Assembly (NCBI RefSeq): GCF_002304225.1 | Contig: NZ_NSLB01000004.1 | Span: 124,001-188,000, forward strand | DNA length: 64,000 nucleotides | From: Pseudomonas sp. HAR-UPW-AIA-41 | GTDB taxonomy: Bacteria; Pseudomonadota; Gammaproteobacteria; Pseudomonadales; Pseudomonadaceae | Direction of reading: 5' to 3' | Part shown: positions 1 to 14,844 of the stretch, one piece after another | Layout of the letters: each line of letters begins with the position of its first letter | Position numbering within the stretch: the stretch's first letter is position 1 | Translations under genes and position numbers: made by a program | Notes under the pieces: generated by a model | The model's input: the letters and a program-made list of their open reading frames with translations, nothing else | Told to the model about the DNA's origin: nothing | Databases searched by the model: none

Positions 1-1063
1 CGGAGCGCCGCAAGGCCATCACAACCTGCAGTGCCGCAATGATCGCGTCCCCCGTGGTTGTATGCTGGAAGCACACCAGGTGACCCGAGCCCTCTCCACC
101 CAGAACCCAACCACGCTCAAGCAGTTCAGCAATCACATACCGATCGCCGACCTTCGCACGCACAAAGGGAATACCCAACTCCTGCAGAGCCAACTCCATC
201 CCAAGATTACTCATGAGCGTACCGACAACCCCGCCCTCGAGACGCCCACGCTCATGCAGATCCCGAGCAATGAGGAATAGCAGCTCATCACCATCCACCA
301 CAACGCCCGCATGATCGACCATCAATACCCGGTCGCCATCGCCATCAAAGGCGATCCCAATATCTGCACCCTGCGATACAACCGCTGCCTGCAAAGCCTC
401 GACATGAGTCGAGCCACAGTGATCATTGATGTTCAAGCCATTGGGCTGAGCAGCAATTACCGAAACATCAGCTCCCAACTCGCGGAATACACTCGGCGCC
501 ACCTTGTAAGTTGCGCCATGAGCACAATCGAGCACTACCTTCAGCCCAGCAAGGTTGGTACTGGTCGGCACACTGCTCTTGCAGAACTCGATATAACGCC
601 CTGCAGCATCATTGATGCGAGACGCCTTGCCAATCTGCGCCGACTCAACCACCGTCATTGGCTGATCCAGCAACTCCTCGATCATCAATTCCACTTCATC
701 TGGCAACTTGGTGCCCTGACTGGAAAAGAACTTGATGCCATTATCGTCATGCGGATTGTGCGAGGCACTGATGACAATGCCCGCCTCCGCCTGAAAAGTG
801 CGGGTCAGGTAGGCCACTGCCGGAGTTGGCATAGGCCCCAGAAGCTGCACATCGGCGCCGGCAGCAGCCAACCCAGCCTCAAGAGCAGACTCGAACATAT
901 AGCCAGAAATGCGCGTGTCCTTGCCAATCAGGATGCGGCACTTGCCGTGCTTGCGGAAAGCCATGCCCGCCGCCCAGCCGAGCTTGAGCATGAACTCGGG
1001 AGTGATTGGATACTGCCCGACATGACCACGAATACCGTCGGTTCCGAAATACTTTCTGCCCAT
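1..1063 (-). CDS. glmM: Phosphoglucosamine mutase GlmM, 3' part outside the window
   Basis: Cytoplasmic enzyme that converts glucosamine-6-phosphate to glucosamine-1-phosphate, the step before UDP-GlcNAc for peptidoglycan and LPS. Reading the minus strand from the ATG at 1063 gives [13 protein letters not shown], the family N-terminus. The active-site serine loop reads [11 protein letters not shown] and the metal loop reads DGDGDR. The frame stays open to base 1, so about 354 of the roughly 445 residues expected are present and the C-terminal phosphate-binding domain lies off the left edge. The gene starts 16 bp after folP and is the last visible gene of an ftsH-folP-glmM run. GGATG upstream of the start is a plausible ribosome site. 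Confidence 0.96.
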   Translation of the reverse strand, partial: MGRKYFGTDGIRGHVGQYPITPEFMLKLGWAAGMAFRKHGKCRILIGKDTRISGYMFESALEAGLAAAGADVQLLGPMPTPAVAYLTRTFQAEAGIVISASHNPHDDNGIKFFSSQGTKLPDEVELMIEELLDQPMTVVESAQIGKASRINDAAGRYIEFCKSSVPTSTNLAGLKVVLDCAHGATYKVAPSVFRELGADVSVIAAQPNGLNINDHCGSTHVEALQAAVVSQGADIGIAFDGDGDRVLMVDHAGVVVDGDELLFLIARDLHERGRLEGGVVGTLMSNLGMELALQELGIPFVRAKVGDRYVIAELLERGWVLGGEGSGHLVCFQHTTTGDAIIAALQVVMALRRS

Positions 1064-1079
1064 TAGTACTACATCCTTT

Positions 1080-1931
1080 TTATTCAGCGCATCGCACCGC
1101 ATCGATCATGCGCACGACATCGACAGTATCAGCCACATCATGGACGCGAATGATATGAGCACCTTTGGCAACCGCCAAGGCCGCCAAAGCCAAACTACCG
1201 GGCAGACGGTCTTCCACATCGCGCCCCAGCACCTTGCCGATCATGCTTTTACGCGACACACCAACCAGCAAAGGACTACCCAGCTCATGCAGCCGCTCCA
1301 TCTGACGAAACAGACTGAGGTTGTGCGCCAGCGTTTTGGCAAATCCAAACCCCGGATCCACCAGCAGCTTATCCCTAGCAATACCGGCCTGCACGCAGGC
1401 CAACTGGCGCTCACGCAGAAAACCCATCACATCAAGCAGCACGTCGTCATAGAGCGGATTGTCCTGCATGGTCTGCGGCTCACCATGCATATGCATGAGA
1501 CAAACTGCCATACCACTCTCTGCTGCAGCCTGGAGAGCCCCTTCCCGCTGCAATGAACGCACATCATTGATCAAGCCAGCCCCCAGCCGACCGCACTCAC
1601 GCATCAGCGCAGGTGTCGACGTATCCACCGACACCACAACATCCAACTCCGCCACGATACGCTCGACCACAGGCGCAACGCGCTCCATCTCCTCAACTGG
1701 AGAAACGGGGTGAGCACCCGGACGAGTCGACTCGCCGCCGACATCGATCAAGGAAGCCCCAGCCCTGACCATCGCTTGCGCATGGAAAAGCGCCGCATCC
1801 AGAGCACTGTAACGGCCGCCATCAGAAAAAGAGTCGGGGGTGACATTGAGAATACCCATCACGTGCGGATGGGCCAAATCAAGAACCCGGCTACCACACG
1901 GCAGCCGGGTCAGAGAAGGCTGACTGGTCAT
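1080..1931 (-). CDS. folP: Dihydropteroate synthase
   Basis: Condenses dihydropterin pyrophosphate with p-aminobenzoate in folate synthesis; the family is the sulfonamide target. At 283 aa it is of normal length. The N-terminal signature [14 protein letters not shown] is near residues 26-39, followed by the pterin-site motif GGESTRPGA and a late GVSRKSMIG segment. It lies 8 bp downstream of ftsH and 16 bp upstream of glmM on the same strand, so it is probably co-transcribed with both. This order is standard in Pseudomonas and enterobacteria. Confidence 0.97.
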   Translation of the reverse strand: MTSQPSLTRLPCGSRVLDLAHPHVMGILNVTPDSFSDGGRYSALDAALFHAQAMVRAGASLIDVGGESTRPGAHPVSPVEEMERVAPVVERIVAELDVVVSVDTSTPALMRECGRLGAGLINDVRSLQREGALQAAAESGMAVCLMHMHGEPQTMQDNPLYDDVLLDVMGFLRERQLACVQAGIARDKLLVDPGFGFAKTLAHNLSLFRQMERLHELGSPLLVGVSRKSMIGKVLGRDVEDRLPGSLALAALAVAKGAHIIRVHDVADTVDVVRMIDAVRCAE

Positions 1932-1939
1932 CGAAAGCC

Positions 1940-3847
1940 TTAGTGCTCGCCGGCCGGACCACCGATTGGTGACTGCGGCGCATCTACCGGAGCATCTGGC
2001 GTCGCAGTACTACCCGAACCGCCCTGCCAGTCACGCGGCTCGCGAGGCGGGCGGCCGTCCATGATGTCACTGATCTGCTCGGCATCAATGGTTTCGTACT
2101 TCATCAACGCCTCGGCCATCACATCCAGCTTGTCTCGATTTTCTTCGAGCAGGCGCCGCGCACGACCGTAACTGTCATCAATGATGCGGCGAACTTCCTG
2201 ATCAATCAGCTTGGCGGTATCACCCGACACATTGGTGTGTTGACTGCCCGCACTGCGCCCCAGGAAGACTTCACCCTCCTCTTCGGCATACATCAGCGGA
2301 CCGAGCTTTTCCGACAAGCCCCACTTGGTCACCATGTTTCGTGCAATCTGGGTAGCGCGCATGATGTCATTGGACGCACCCGTGGTCACACCATCGAAAC
2401 CCAGGGTCATCTCCTCAGCGATACGCCCACCGAAGAGCGAACAGATCTGACTCTCCAGCGCACGCTTGGACAGGCTGTAACGATCTTCCTCGGGCAGGAA
2501 CATGGTCACACCCAAAGCACGCCCGCGCGGAATGATCGATACCTTGTAGACAGGATCGTGCTCAGGCACCAAACGACCGACGATGGCGTGCCCCGCTTCG
2601 TGGTAGGCCGTGTTGAGCTTCTCCTTGTCGGACATGACCATGGATTTGCGCTCGGCACCCATCATGATCTTGTCCTTGGCCAGCTCGAACTCCTTCATTT
2701 CTACCAGTCGTTTGTTGGCCCGAGCAGCAAACAAGGAGGCCTCATTCACCAGGTTGGCCAAATCCGCACCGGAGAAGCCCGGCGTGCCACGCGCAATAAC
2801 GGCCGCATCGACGTTATCGCCCATTGGCACCTTGCGCATGTGGACCTTGAGAATCTGCTCACGACCACGGATATCCGGCAGACCGACCACCACCTGACGG
2901 TCAAAGCGACCTGGACGCAGCAGCGCCGGATCCAGCACGTCGGGACGGTTGGTGGCCGCAATGACGATGATGCCATCGTTCATTTCAAAGCCATCCATTT
3001 CCACCAGGAGTTGGTTCAGGGTCTGCTCGCGCTCATCGTGACCGCCACCCAGACCAGCGCCACGATGACGACCTACTGCGTCGATTTCATCGATAAAGAT
3101 GATGCAGGGCGCATGCTTCTTGGCCTGTTCGAACATGTCACGCACGCGACTGGCACCGACACCAACAAACATCTCGACGAAGTCGGAACCGGAGATGGTG
3201 AAGAACGGCACCTTGGCTTCACCCGCGATAGCCTTGGCCAACAGGGTCTTACCGGTACCAGGCGGGCCAACCATCAGCACGCCACGGGGAATTCGGCCAC
3301 CCAGACGCTGGAACTTGCCCGGATCACGCAGAAACTCGACCAGCTCACCGACTTCTTCCTTGGCCTCATCGCAACCGGCGACGTCAGCCAGAGTGGTTTT
3401 GACCTGATCTTCCGAAAGCAGCCGAGCCTTGCTCTTGCCAAAGCTCATCGGCCCACCCTTGCCGCCAGCGCCGCCTTGCATCTGGCGCATGAAGAACATG
3501 AAAACGGCAATGATGACCAGAATCGGGAAGCTGGCGACCAGCAACTGGGTCCAGATGCTCTGACGCTCAGGCTGCTCACCAATGATCTTGACGTTGTTGT
3601 CGAGCAGATCCTTGATCAGCCCACGATCTTCTATAGCAGGACGCACGGTATCGAACTTGGTGCCGTCCGCTCGCTTGCCGCTGATGATATAGCCGTTGAC
3701 CGTCACCTCGGTGACTGCACCCTGCTGCACCTGCTGGATGAACTCGGAATAGTTCAGCTTGCTGGCTTCAGTAGGGCTGGAGAAGTTGTTCATCACCGTC
3801 ACCAGGACGGCTGCGATGATCAGCCACAGGATCAGGTTCTTTGCCAT
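1940..3847 (-). CDS. ftsH: ATP-dependent zinc metalloprotease FtsH
   Basis: Membrane-anchored AAA+ protease that degrades misfolded membrane proteins and regulators such as sigma-32 and LpxC in relatives. The first transmembrane helix starts at residue 5 ([15 protein letters not shown]), a second is near residues 100-120, Walker A is GPPGTGKT, Walker B is IIFIDEID, and the zinc motif is HEAGH. The ATG at 3847 is chosen because it gives the usual MAKNLILW start. The open frame continues 12 codons upstream without family similarity. Length is 635 aa. Upstream the usual rlmE gene is absent, so the promoter must lie in the 385-bp gap before yhbY or upstream of the rlmE-like remnant. Confidence 0.97.
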   Translation of the reverse strand: MAKNLILWLIIAAVLVTVMNNFSSPTEASKLNYSEFIQQVQQGAVTEVTVNGYIISGKRADGTKFDTVRPAIEDRGLIKDLLDNNVKIIGEQPERQSIWTQLLVASFPILVIIAVFMFFMRQMQGGAGGKGGPMSFGKSKARLLSEDQVKTTLADVAGCDEAKEEVGELVEFLRDPGKFQRLGGRIPRGVLMVGPPGTGKTLLAKAIAGEAKVPFFTISGSDFVEMFVGVGASRVRDMFEQAKKHAPCIIFIDEIDAVGRHRGAGLGGGHDEREQTLNQLLVEMDGFEMNDGIIVIAATNRPDVLDPALLRPGRFDRQVVVGLPDIRGREQILKVHMRKVPMGDNVDAAVIARGTPGFSGADLANLVNEASLFAARANKRLVEMKEFELAKDKIMMGAERKSMVMSDKEKLNTAYHEAGHAIVGRLVPEHDPVYKVSIIPRGRALGVTMFLPEEDRYSLSKRALESQICSLFGGRIAEEMTLGFDGVTTGASNDIMRATQIARNMVTKWGLSEKLGPLMYAEEEGEVFLGRSAGSQHTNVSGDTAKLIDQEVRRIIDDSYGRARRLLEENRDKLDVMAEALMKYETIDAEQISDIMDGRPPREPRDWQGGSGSTATPDAPVDAPQSPIGGPAGEH

Positions 3848-4232
3848 ATCGTTCAATTCACTACCCTCTGAAGCTCGCCCCATCCCGAGGCGCCACTCCG
3901 TATCACGGCTGGTTGATTACCCGCCTTAACTTACACCAAAGCCCCTCGCCCCGCAGGCACGCTCTGTAACGCTTTACTACCTGAAACCAGTCTAGGCTCC
4001 GCGAAAGCCACGAGCGAGCGGATTTTGCTCATGCACACGACTACTCAGCGACAGACGCCTGCCACCTACATTCAGCACAGATAGGCGCAACACAAAAGAT
4101 ATTGGGGCTATTTCAATAATCACAAGAGTAACCGAGCAATTACCGCTGATACTTGGGTTTGGCTGGGCTGCCATCGCTCGCTCGGTTAAACTAGCGACCG
4201 TTTCCAAAGAGTTCAGACCTAGAGGTCAAATT
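3848..4232. other. 385-bp gap where rlmE normally lies
   Basis: In Pseudomonas the slot between divergent yhbY and ftsH normally carries rlmE on the ftsH strand. Here no intact gene is present in any frame. The only long frame (71 codons, minus, 3992-4207) has no recognisable domain apart from the RlmE-like tail at its end. The stretch presumably also holds the divergent promoters for yhbY and ftsH. It is AT-richer than the neighbouring genes, as expected for non-coding or decaying DNA. Confidence 0.7.
3992..4045 (-). pseudogene. rlmE: Possible 3' remnant of rlmE (ftsJ), 23S rRNA 2'-O-methyltransferase
   Basis: The minus strand reads SSRVHEQNPLARGFRGA followed by TAG. Pseudomonas RlmE proteins, as remembered, end in SSRDRSREQYLLGRGF(R/K)G, so the SSR, EQ, L and RGFRG positions line up at the expected place, just upstream of ftsH. 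Upstream of this stretch no methyltransferase motif (for example VDLGAAPGGW) is readable, and the gap to yhbY is too short for the roughly 207-residue gene. This is a short match judged by eye, so the remnant interpretation is tentative. Confidence 0.4.
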
Positions 4233-4547
4233 ATGGCGCTCACTCAAGAGCAGAAGAAGCAGTTCAAATCCATCGGCCACCACCTCAAACCAGTGTTGAT
4301 CGTGGCGGAAAACGGTTTGAGCGAAGGGGTTGTTGCTGAGCTGGAACGCGCCCTGAACGACCACGAACTGATCAAAGTGCAGTTTCGCATCACCGAGCGC
4401 GAAGATCGCCGCGCTCTCATCGATGAGATCAGCCGTGTCGGCCGCTGCGAACTGGTGCAGGTGATCGGCAAGATGGCACTGCTCTATCGCAGAAACCCCA
4501 AGCCGAACAAAAACCTGTCCAACATCAGCCGCTTCAGCGCACTCTGA
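4233..4547 (+). CDS. yhbY: Ribosome-associated RNA-binding protein YhbY (CRM domain)
   Basis: Small CRS1/YhbY-domain protein that binds pre-50S particles in relatives and helps large-subunit assembly. It is 104 aa, the usual size. The CRM signature is visible as a KSIGHHLKPVL segment near residues 12-22, then ENGLSEGVV, and a KPNKNLSNISRF tail. AGAGGTC just upstream of the ATG is a fair ribosome site. It is divergent from ftsH, and its normal neighbour rlmE is missing. Confidence 0.93.
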   Translation: MALTQEQKKQFKSIGHHLKPVLIVAENGLSEGVVAELERALNDHELIKVQFRITEREDRRALIDEISRVGRCELVQVIGKMALLYRRNPKPNKNLSNISRFSAL

Positions 4548-4557
4548 GCATGACAGT

Positions 4558-4580
4558 GCGCAGCGCCTCAGGCGTTGCGC
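4558..4580. terminator. Hairpin at the convergent yhbY / DUF4149 junction
   Basis: Ten-base arms GCGCAGCGCC and GGCGTTGCGC flank a 3-base loop, with one G:U-type mismatch. It overlaps the last codons of the DUF4149 gene and follows yhbY by 10 bp. There is no U-tract, so its role in termination is uncertain. Confidence 0.35.
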
Positions 4581-5008
4581 ACCGATTCAATGGCCGGCCC
4601 CGCCTGCAATACCAGCAACAGTCCGCAAAAAGCCTGGCCGAGATAGCCCAGCAGCTGCCAGAACAATTCCGCCGACCACCAGTGCCGAGCCAGGAAGAAC
4701 AGCAGCGCCAAGCCCAGCACCGCGAACAACAGCTGACCGCGCAAGCCCAGAACGGCGCGACGCCCCTCTGCCAGCCACAACACCCACAGCTGCAACAGTG
4801 CACAGAAAGCGGCGAAGCCTACCAGCGCCGGACGCAACCTGTCGGCCACGCCCTCCACCAGCAAGCTGGCCATCCCCGCCTGTTCCAGCATGGGCAACAG
4901 AACGAAGTGGAACATCCACATACCGCCCACCCAGCAGGTCAGGGCCAGGCGCCAGGTAATGACGCCCGCCGAGAGCGGAATGGCGTCAGAGATGGCGGAC
5001 TTCGACAA
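4568..5008 (-). CDS. DUF4149-type inner-membrane protein
   Basis: A 146-aa hydrophobic protein with about four membrane segments (near residues 17-40, 60-78, 85-105 and 112-135) and a tryptophan-rich [13 protein letters not shown] stretch typical of DUF4149 proteins. The function is unknown. The start at 5008 lies 23 bp inside the 3' end of greA, which implies translational coupling; no better in-frame start fits the hydrophobic N-terminus. In P. aeruginosa a protein of this kind also follows greA, so the carA-carB-greA transcript probably extends through it. Confidence 0.85.
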   Translation of the reverse strand: MSKSAISDAIPLSAGVITWRLALTCWVGGMWMFHFVLLPMLEQAGMASLLVEGVADRLRPALVGFAAFCALLQLWVLWLAEGRRAVLGLRGQLLFAVLGLALLFFLARHWWSAELFWQLLGYLGQAFCGLLLVLQAGPAIESVRNA

Positions 5009-5458
5009 TCTCGTACTCGATCAAGCCACTGGGGGTCTGCACCGTCACCACATCACCCTCTTCCTTGCCGACCAGGGCACGGGCGATGGGCGAGCCAACG
5101 GAAATCTTGCCCTGCTTGATGTCGGCTTCGTCTTCACCAACGATCTGGTAGGTCACGCTCTCGTCGGTTTCAACGTTGGCGATTTCCACGGTAGTGCCGA
5201 AGATCACCTTGCCGGTATGCGCAATGGTGGTCACATCGATGATCACCGCATTCTGCAGACGACCTTCGATATCACGCACACGCGCCTCAACCATGCCCTG
5301 CTCTTCACGCGCGGCATGGTATTCGGCGTTTTCCTTAAGGTCACCCAGCTCGCGAGCCTCGGCAATCGCCTGACTGAGTGCGGGACGACGCACCTTGGTC
5401 AGGTGCGCCAGCTCCTCTTCCAGGGCGCGAGCGCCCTGAACGGTCATGGGGTACTTGT

Positions 5459-5462
<4 letters not shown>
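4986..5462 (-). CDS. greA: Transcription elongation factor GreA
   Basis: Binds the RNA polymerase secondary channel and stimulates cleavage of backtracked transcripts. At 158 aa it is full length: an N-terminal coiled coil (residues 1-75, starting [18 protein letters not shown]) with the acidic tip in the [12 protein letters not shown] segment, then the FKBP-like C-terminal domain ending [10 protein letters not shown]. Its ATG overlaps the carB TGA by 4 bp (ATGA), so greA is the third gene of the car operon, an arrangement known from P. aeruginosa. Confidence 0.97.
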
Positions 5463-8680
<3,218 letters not shown>

Positions 8681-8715
8681 GTTTCTTACTCGAATCCTTG
8701 GGTCAGTCGGCAGGC

Positions 8716-9852
8716 TTAACGGCGCTTGGCCATGGCTTCGATGAAGCGGTCGAACAGCGGGGCCACATCATGCGGGCCCGGGCTCGCTTCCGGGTGCCCC
8801 TGGAAGCTGAAGGCTTCCTTGTCGGTGCGCTCGATACCCTGCAGGGTGCCGTCGAACAGCGACTTGTGGGTGGCACGCAGGTTGGCCGGCAGGCTGCTTT
8901 CTTCCACGGCAAAGCCGTGGTTCTGGCTGGTGATCATCACCACGCCGGTTTTCAGGTCCTGCACCGGGTGGTTGGCACCGTGGTGGCCGTGGCCCATCTT
9001 CACGGTCTTGGCACCGGAAGCCAGGGCCAGCAACTGGTGGCCCAAGCAGATGCCGAATACCGGAATCTCGGTTTCCAGCACTTCTTTGATGGCCTGAATG
9101 GCATAGTCGCACGGCTCGGGATCGCCAGGGCCGTTGGAGAGGAACACGCCATCCGGATTCAGAGCCAGCACTTCGCTGGCCGGGGTCTTGGCGGGCACCA
9201 CGGTGACGCGGCAACCGCGCGCAACCAGCATGCGCAGGATGTTCAGTTTGACGCCGAAGTCATAGGCCACCACGTGATAAGGCAGTTCGGACGCAGCGAT
9301 TTCCGGGTGGAAGTCGCCCTTGAGCTGCCACACACTGGAGCGCCACTCATAACGCTCGGCAGTGGTAACTTCCTTGGCCAGGTCCATGCCCTTGAGGCCC
9401 GGGAAGCTGCGCGCCAGTTCCAGTGCTTTCTCTTCAGTAGCGTCGTCGCCCACCAGAATGCAGCCATTCTGCGAGCCTTTCTCACGCAGGATGCGCGTCA
9501 GGCGGCGAGTATCGATACCGGCGATGGCCACGGTGCCGTTCTCTTTGAGATAGGCATCCAGCGGCTGCTTGTCGCGCCAGCACGAAGACAGCAGCGGCAG
9601 GTCACGAATGATCAGACCGGCAGCCCACACGCGGTTGGCTTCGGCGTCTTCCGGCGTGGTGCCGGTGTTACCGATGTGCGGGTAGGTCAGGGTAACGATC
9701 TGCTGGGCATAGGAAGGATCGGTGAGGATTTCCTGATAGCCGGTCATGGCCGTATTGAACACGACCTCACCAATGGTATGACCATCGGCTCCAATGGAAT
9801 CGCCGCGAAAAATGCTGCCGTCAGCAAGGGCGAGTATGGCTGGCTTAGTCAA
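8716..9852 (-). CDS. carA: Carbamoyl-phosphate synthase small (glutaminase) subunit, TTG start
   Basis: Class I glutamine amidotransferase that feeds ammonia to CarB. The catalytic cysteine lies in [15 protein letters not shown] and the His/Glu pair in [11 protein letters not shown]. The start is the TTG at 9852, because GGGAGG lies 7-8 bases upstream and translation then begins [13 protein letters not shown] as in other pseudomonads, giving 378 aa. A longer in-frame extension from 9924 runs through the terminator-like hairpin and has no family similarity. Expression is probably controlled in the leader. Confidence 0.96.
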   Translation of the reverse strand: MTKPAILALADGSIFRGDSIGADGHTIGEVVFNTAMTGYQEILTDPSYAQQIVTLTYPHIGNTGTTPEDAEANRVWAAGLIIRDLPLLSSCWRDKQPLDAYLKENGTVAIAGIDTRRLTRILREKGSQNGCILVGDDATEEKALELARSFPGLKGMDLAKEVTTAERYEWRSSVWQLKGDFHPEIAASELPYHVVAYDFGVKLNILRMLVARGCRVTVVPAKTPASEVLALNPDGVFLSNGPGDPEPCDYAIQAIKEVLETEIPVFGICLGHQLLALASGAKTVKMGHGHHGANHPVQDLKTGVVMITSQNHGFAVEESSLPANLRATHKSLFDGTLQGIERTDKEAFSFQGHPEASPGPHDVAPLFDRFIEAMAKRR

Positions 9853-9946
9853 GAAGACCTCCCGTAGATCTAGGCTTGCGCAAACGCAGGTTGTAAAAAA
9901 GCGGGATGACGTGTTGACCGTCACCCCGCTTTTTTATCTGAACCAT
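9845..9946 (-). CDS. Possible 33-codon leader peptide upstream of carA
   Basis: An ATG at 9946 opens a 33-codon frame that runs through the hairpin and ends in a TAA overlapping the second and third codons of carA. The peptide is basic, with Arg and Lys codons clustered after the hairpin (NLRLRKPR). Such a layout could couple leader translation to folding of the hairpin or to carA initiation. There is no clear ribosome site, so the frame may be fortuitous. Confidence 0.3.
   Translation of the reverse strand: MVQIKKRGDGQHVIPLFYNLRLRKPRSTGGLLD
9894..9936 (-). terminator. Intrinsic terminator or attenuator in the carA leader
   Basis: On the minus strand, arms GCGGGGTGACG and CGTCATCCCGC (one G:U pair) enclose a 7-base loop and are followed by six T residues. 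It lies between a candidate carA promoter and the TTG start, about 42 bases before the start. It could attenuate carAB transcription or terminate readthrough from dapB. Confidence 0.75.
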
Positions 9947-9980
9947 TCTGCGTAACTTTTAATGAACACACTAAAGCTGC

Positions 9981-10009
9981 ATTTTACAGGAATGCGTCAT
10001 TTTGGTCCA
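9981..10009 (-). promoter_or_regulatory. Candidate sigma-70 promoter of carA
   Basis: On the minus strand TGGACC (10009-10004) and TAAAAT (9986-9981) are spaced by 17 bases. This places a transcript start roughly 120 bases before carA and upstream of the terminator-like hairpin. Confidence 0.45.
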
Positions 10010-10036
10010 CCGCAAGACTGGGTCGATTTGTCCCAC

Positions 10037-10843
<807 letters not shown>

Positions 10844-10869
10844 TCAGCTCCAGGCTGCAGCGTTATTAA

Positions 10870-12000
10870 TCAGAGGTCGCCAAAAAAGCGCTTCACACCC
10901 TCGAACCAGCCACTGGCTTTCGGCGAGTGCGAGCTGTCGCCTTCCAGCGAGCCACGGAACTCTTCCAGCAGCTCACGCTGACGCTTGCTCAGGTTGACCG
11001 GCGTTTCCACCGCCACCCGGCACATCAGGTCGCCGGCATCGCCACCGCGCACCGGAGCCACGCCCTTGCCACGCAGGCGGAACAGTTTGCCGGTCTGAGT
11101 GCCTTCCGGGATCTTCAGTTTGACCCGGCCATCCAGAGTCGGCACTTCCAGCTCGCCGCCCAGCGCCGCATCGGCGAAGCTGATCGGCACCTCACAGTAC
11201 AGATGTTTGCCATCGCGCTGGAAGATCGAGTGCTCGCGCACACTGACCACCACGTACAGATCGCCCGCCGGACCACCCTGTGTCCCGGCTTCACCCTCGC
11301 CCGACAGGCGAATGCGGTCACCGGTATCGACACCCGCCGGCACTTTGACCGACAGCGTCTTGTGTTCTTCCACGCGCCCCTGACCATGGCAGCTGCCACA
11401 GGGATCGGTGATCATCTTGCCGCTGCCATGGCAGCGCGGACAGGTCTGCTGCACCGAGAAGAAGCCCTGCTGCATGCGCACCTGACCGGCGCCACCACAG
11501 GTGGTACAGGTCACAGGACTGGTGCCCTTCTTGGCCCCGGAGCCATCGCAGGTCTTGCAACCCACTAGAGTCGGCACCTTGATGGTCACGGTGGTGCCGC
11601 GCACCGCCTCTTCCAGATCAAGGTCCAGGGTATAGCGCAGGTCAGCACCACGCTGAGCCCCGCCGCGACCGCCACGACCGCCACCGCCGCCGAAGAAATC
11701 GCTGAACACATCGCCGAAGATGTCGGAGAAGCTCGCGCCACCGCCGCCACCAAAACCGCCGCCGCCCATCTGCGGGTCGACGCCAGCGTGGCCGTACTGG
11801 TCGTAGGCCGAGCGCTTGGCAGCATCGGAGAGCACTTCGTAGGCCTCGTTGGCCTCCTTGAACTTCTCCTCGGCTTCTTTGTTGTCCGGATTGCGATCCG
11901 GGTGATACTTCATCGCCAGGCGGCGATAAGCCTTTTTCAGCTCCGCCTCACTGGCACCGCGCTCGACTCCGAGCACTTCGTAATAGTCACGCTTGGCCAT
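10870..12000 (-). CDS. dnaJ: Chaperone protein DnaJ
   Basis: Hsp40 co-chaperone that delivers clients to DnaK and stimulates its ATPase. At 376 aa it is full length: J-domain residues 1-70 with the HPD motif (MKYHPDRN), a Gly/Phe-rich linker about residues 75-120, four zinc-finger repeats ([32 protein letters not shown]) at about 145-210, and C-terminal substrate-binding domains. It lies 109 bp after dnaK, separated by two hairpins. Confidence 0.98.
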   Translation of the reverse strand: MAKRDYYEVLGVERGASEAELKKAYRRLAMKYHPDRNPDNKEAEEKFKEANEAYEVLSDAAKRSAYDQYGHAGVDPQMGGGGFGGGGGASFSDIFGDVFSDFFGGGGGRGGRGGAQRGADLRYTLDLDLEEAVRGTTVTIKVPTLVGCKTCDGSGAKKGTSPVTCTTCGGAGQVRMQQGFFSVQQTCPRCHGSGKMITDPCGSCHGQGRVEEHKTLSVKVPAGVDTGDRIRLSGEGEAGTQGGPAGDLYVVVSVREHSIFQRDGKHLYCEVPISFADAALGGELEVPTLDGRVKLKIPEGTQTGKLFRLRGKGVAPVRGGDAGDLMCRVAVETPVNLSKRQRELLEEFRGSLEGDSSHSPKASGWFEGVKRFFGDL

Positions 12001-12042
12001 AACTTTCCTGCACCTTCAATTCGTACCGTCCAGATACGCCGA

Positions 12043-12091
12043 CGCGGGAGCAAGCTCCCGCGCGGCAGATCATGCTCACCCGCAGGTGAGC
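12043..12091 (-). repeat. Two hairpins in the dnaK-dnaJ spacer
   Basis: Positions 12043-12062 form CGCGGGAGC with a 2-base loop and its perfect complement. Positions 12074-12091 form GCTCACC with a 4-base loop and its complement. Neither has a U-tract. They may protect or process the dnaK mRNA and so set the DnaK:DnaJ ratio; this role is inferred. Confidence 0.6.
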
Positions 12092-12109
12092 CGGAGGGGA
12101 GCGTGACGC

Positions 12110-14023
<1,914 letters not shown>

Positions 14024-14115
14024 TTTCACTCTCCGGAAACTATGTCTTTAACGTTGGCGGCGCTGGCGACCGATGATTTGGTCCGCGCCTCGGCACTTAA
14101 TTCGCTTGATCTAAC

Positions 14116-14143
14116 AGATGGGGTCGGCCTGAAGGATTTCAAG
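14116..14143 (-). promoter_or_regulatory. Sigma-32 heat-shock promoter of dnaK
   Basis: Reading the minus strand, CTTGAAA (14143-14137), a 13-base spacer and CCCCATCT (14123-14116) match the RpoH consensus essentially perfectly. The -35 element overlaps the grpE stop codon, so dnaK can be induced separately from grpE. Confidence 0.85.
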
Positions 14144-14693
14144 CCTGCTCATCAATCGACGGCGCAGGTTCAGCCGGCGCCTTGCTGACCACCACCATGG
14201 CGGGGCGCAGCAGGCGGCCATTGAGCAGATAGCCCTTCTGGAACACCTTGAGCACGCTGTTCGGCTCAACGTGGTGGCTTTCCTGCATGGCCATGGCCTG
14301 GTGGTGCTCCGGATTGAACGGCGCGCCATGCGGGTCGACCGCATCGACCTGATAGCGCTTGAGGGTGTCGTGGAACAGCTTGAGGGTCAGTTCCATGCCT
14401 TCGCGCACAGCCTTGATCGCCTCGTCGTCCGGGCTGGAAAGCTCCAGACCGCGCTCCAGGCTGTCGACAACCGGCAGCAGATCAGATGCGAACTTCTCCA
14501 GGGCAAACTTGTGCGCCTTCTCGACGTCCTGCTCGGCACGCCGACGGATGTTTTGCAGATCGGCCGCCACACGCAGCGACTGATCCTGAGCAGCAGCCAG
14601 CTGCTCTTCCAGCTCGGCGACACGCGCCTGCAGATCGGGCGCCGCTTGCGCAGTCTCAGGGCCCTGGTTATCCAGAATCTGTTCGTCAGACAT
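14139..14693 (-). CDS. grpE: Nucleotide exchange factor GrpE
   Basis: Promotes ADP release from DnaK. At 184 aa it has an acidic N-terminus, a long coiled coil (about residues 25-90, with [15 protein letters not shown]), and the C-terminal beta domain containing [11 protein letters not shown] and [20 protein letters not shown]. An AGGAGAGG ribosome site precedes the ATG. It heads the grpE-dnaK-dnaJ heat-shock cluster, with its own sigma-32 promoter about 55 bp upstream. Confidence 0.97.
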   Translation of the reverse strand: MSDEQILDNQGPETAQAAPDLQARVAELEEQLAAAQDQSLRVAADLQNIRRRAEQDVEKAHKFALEKFASDLLPVVDSLERGLELSSPDDEAIKAVREGMELTLKLFHDTLKRYQVDAVDPHGAPFNPEHHQAMAMQESHHVEPNSVLKVFQKGYLLNGRLLRPAMVVVSKAPAEPAPSIDEQA

Positions 14694-14744
14694 CGTCCTC
14701 TCCTTTCAATCGACAACGAGGCACCGCTCGTTTGCATGCCCCTA

Positions 14745-14772
14745 ATCTGGGGATGGTTTTAACCATTTCAAG
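14745..14772 (-). promoter_or_regulatory. Sigma-32 heat-shock promoter of grpE
   Basis: On the minus strand CTTGAAA (14772-14766), 13 bases, then CCCCAGAT (14752-14745) closely match the RpoH consensus. It lies back-to-back with the recN promoter. Confidence 0.8.
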
Positions 14773-14784
14773 GGCAACAGGTGA

Positions 14785-14814
14785 TTGCCAGCAGAAAAAC
14801 AACTACTGTATAAA
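14785..14814 (+). promoter_or_regulatory. Sigma-70 promoter of recN
   Basis: TTGCCA (14785-14790), an 18-base spacer and TATAAA (14809-14814). The -10 element lies inside the LexA box, as expected for a LexA-repressed promoter. Confidence 0.65.
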
Positions 14815-14821
14815 TGAACAG
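14806..14821 (+). promoter_or_regulatory. LexA (SOS) box of recN
   Basis: CTGTATAAATGAACAG fits the gammaproteobacterial LexA consensus CTG-N10-CAG and differs little from the ideal site. It sits 23 bp before the recN start codon and covers the -10 element. Confidence 0.9.
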
Positions 14822-14844
14822 CCTTCATTTTCAGGAGCCTTGCC

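Noticed and set aside
311..1066. 251-codon plus-strand frame opposite glmM
   Set aside because: GlmM active-site motifs on the minus strand explain this stretch.
2237..3871. 544-codon plus-strand frame opposite ftsH
   Set aside because: The Walker and HEAGH motifs are on the minus strand; the plus frame has no similarity.
4550..5119. 189-codon plus-strand frame across DUF4149 and greA
   Set aside because: It is a Gln-rich shadow of two minus-strand genes.
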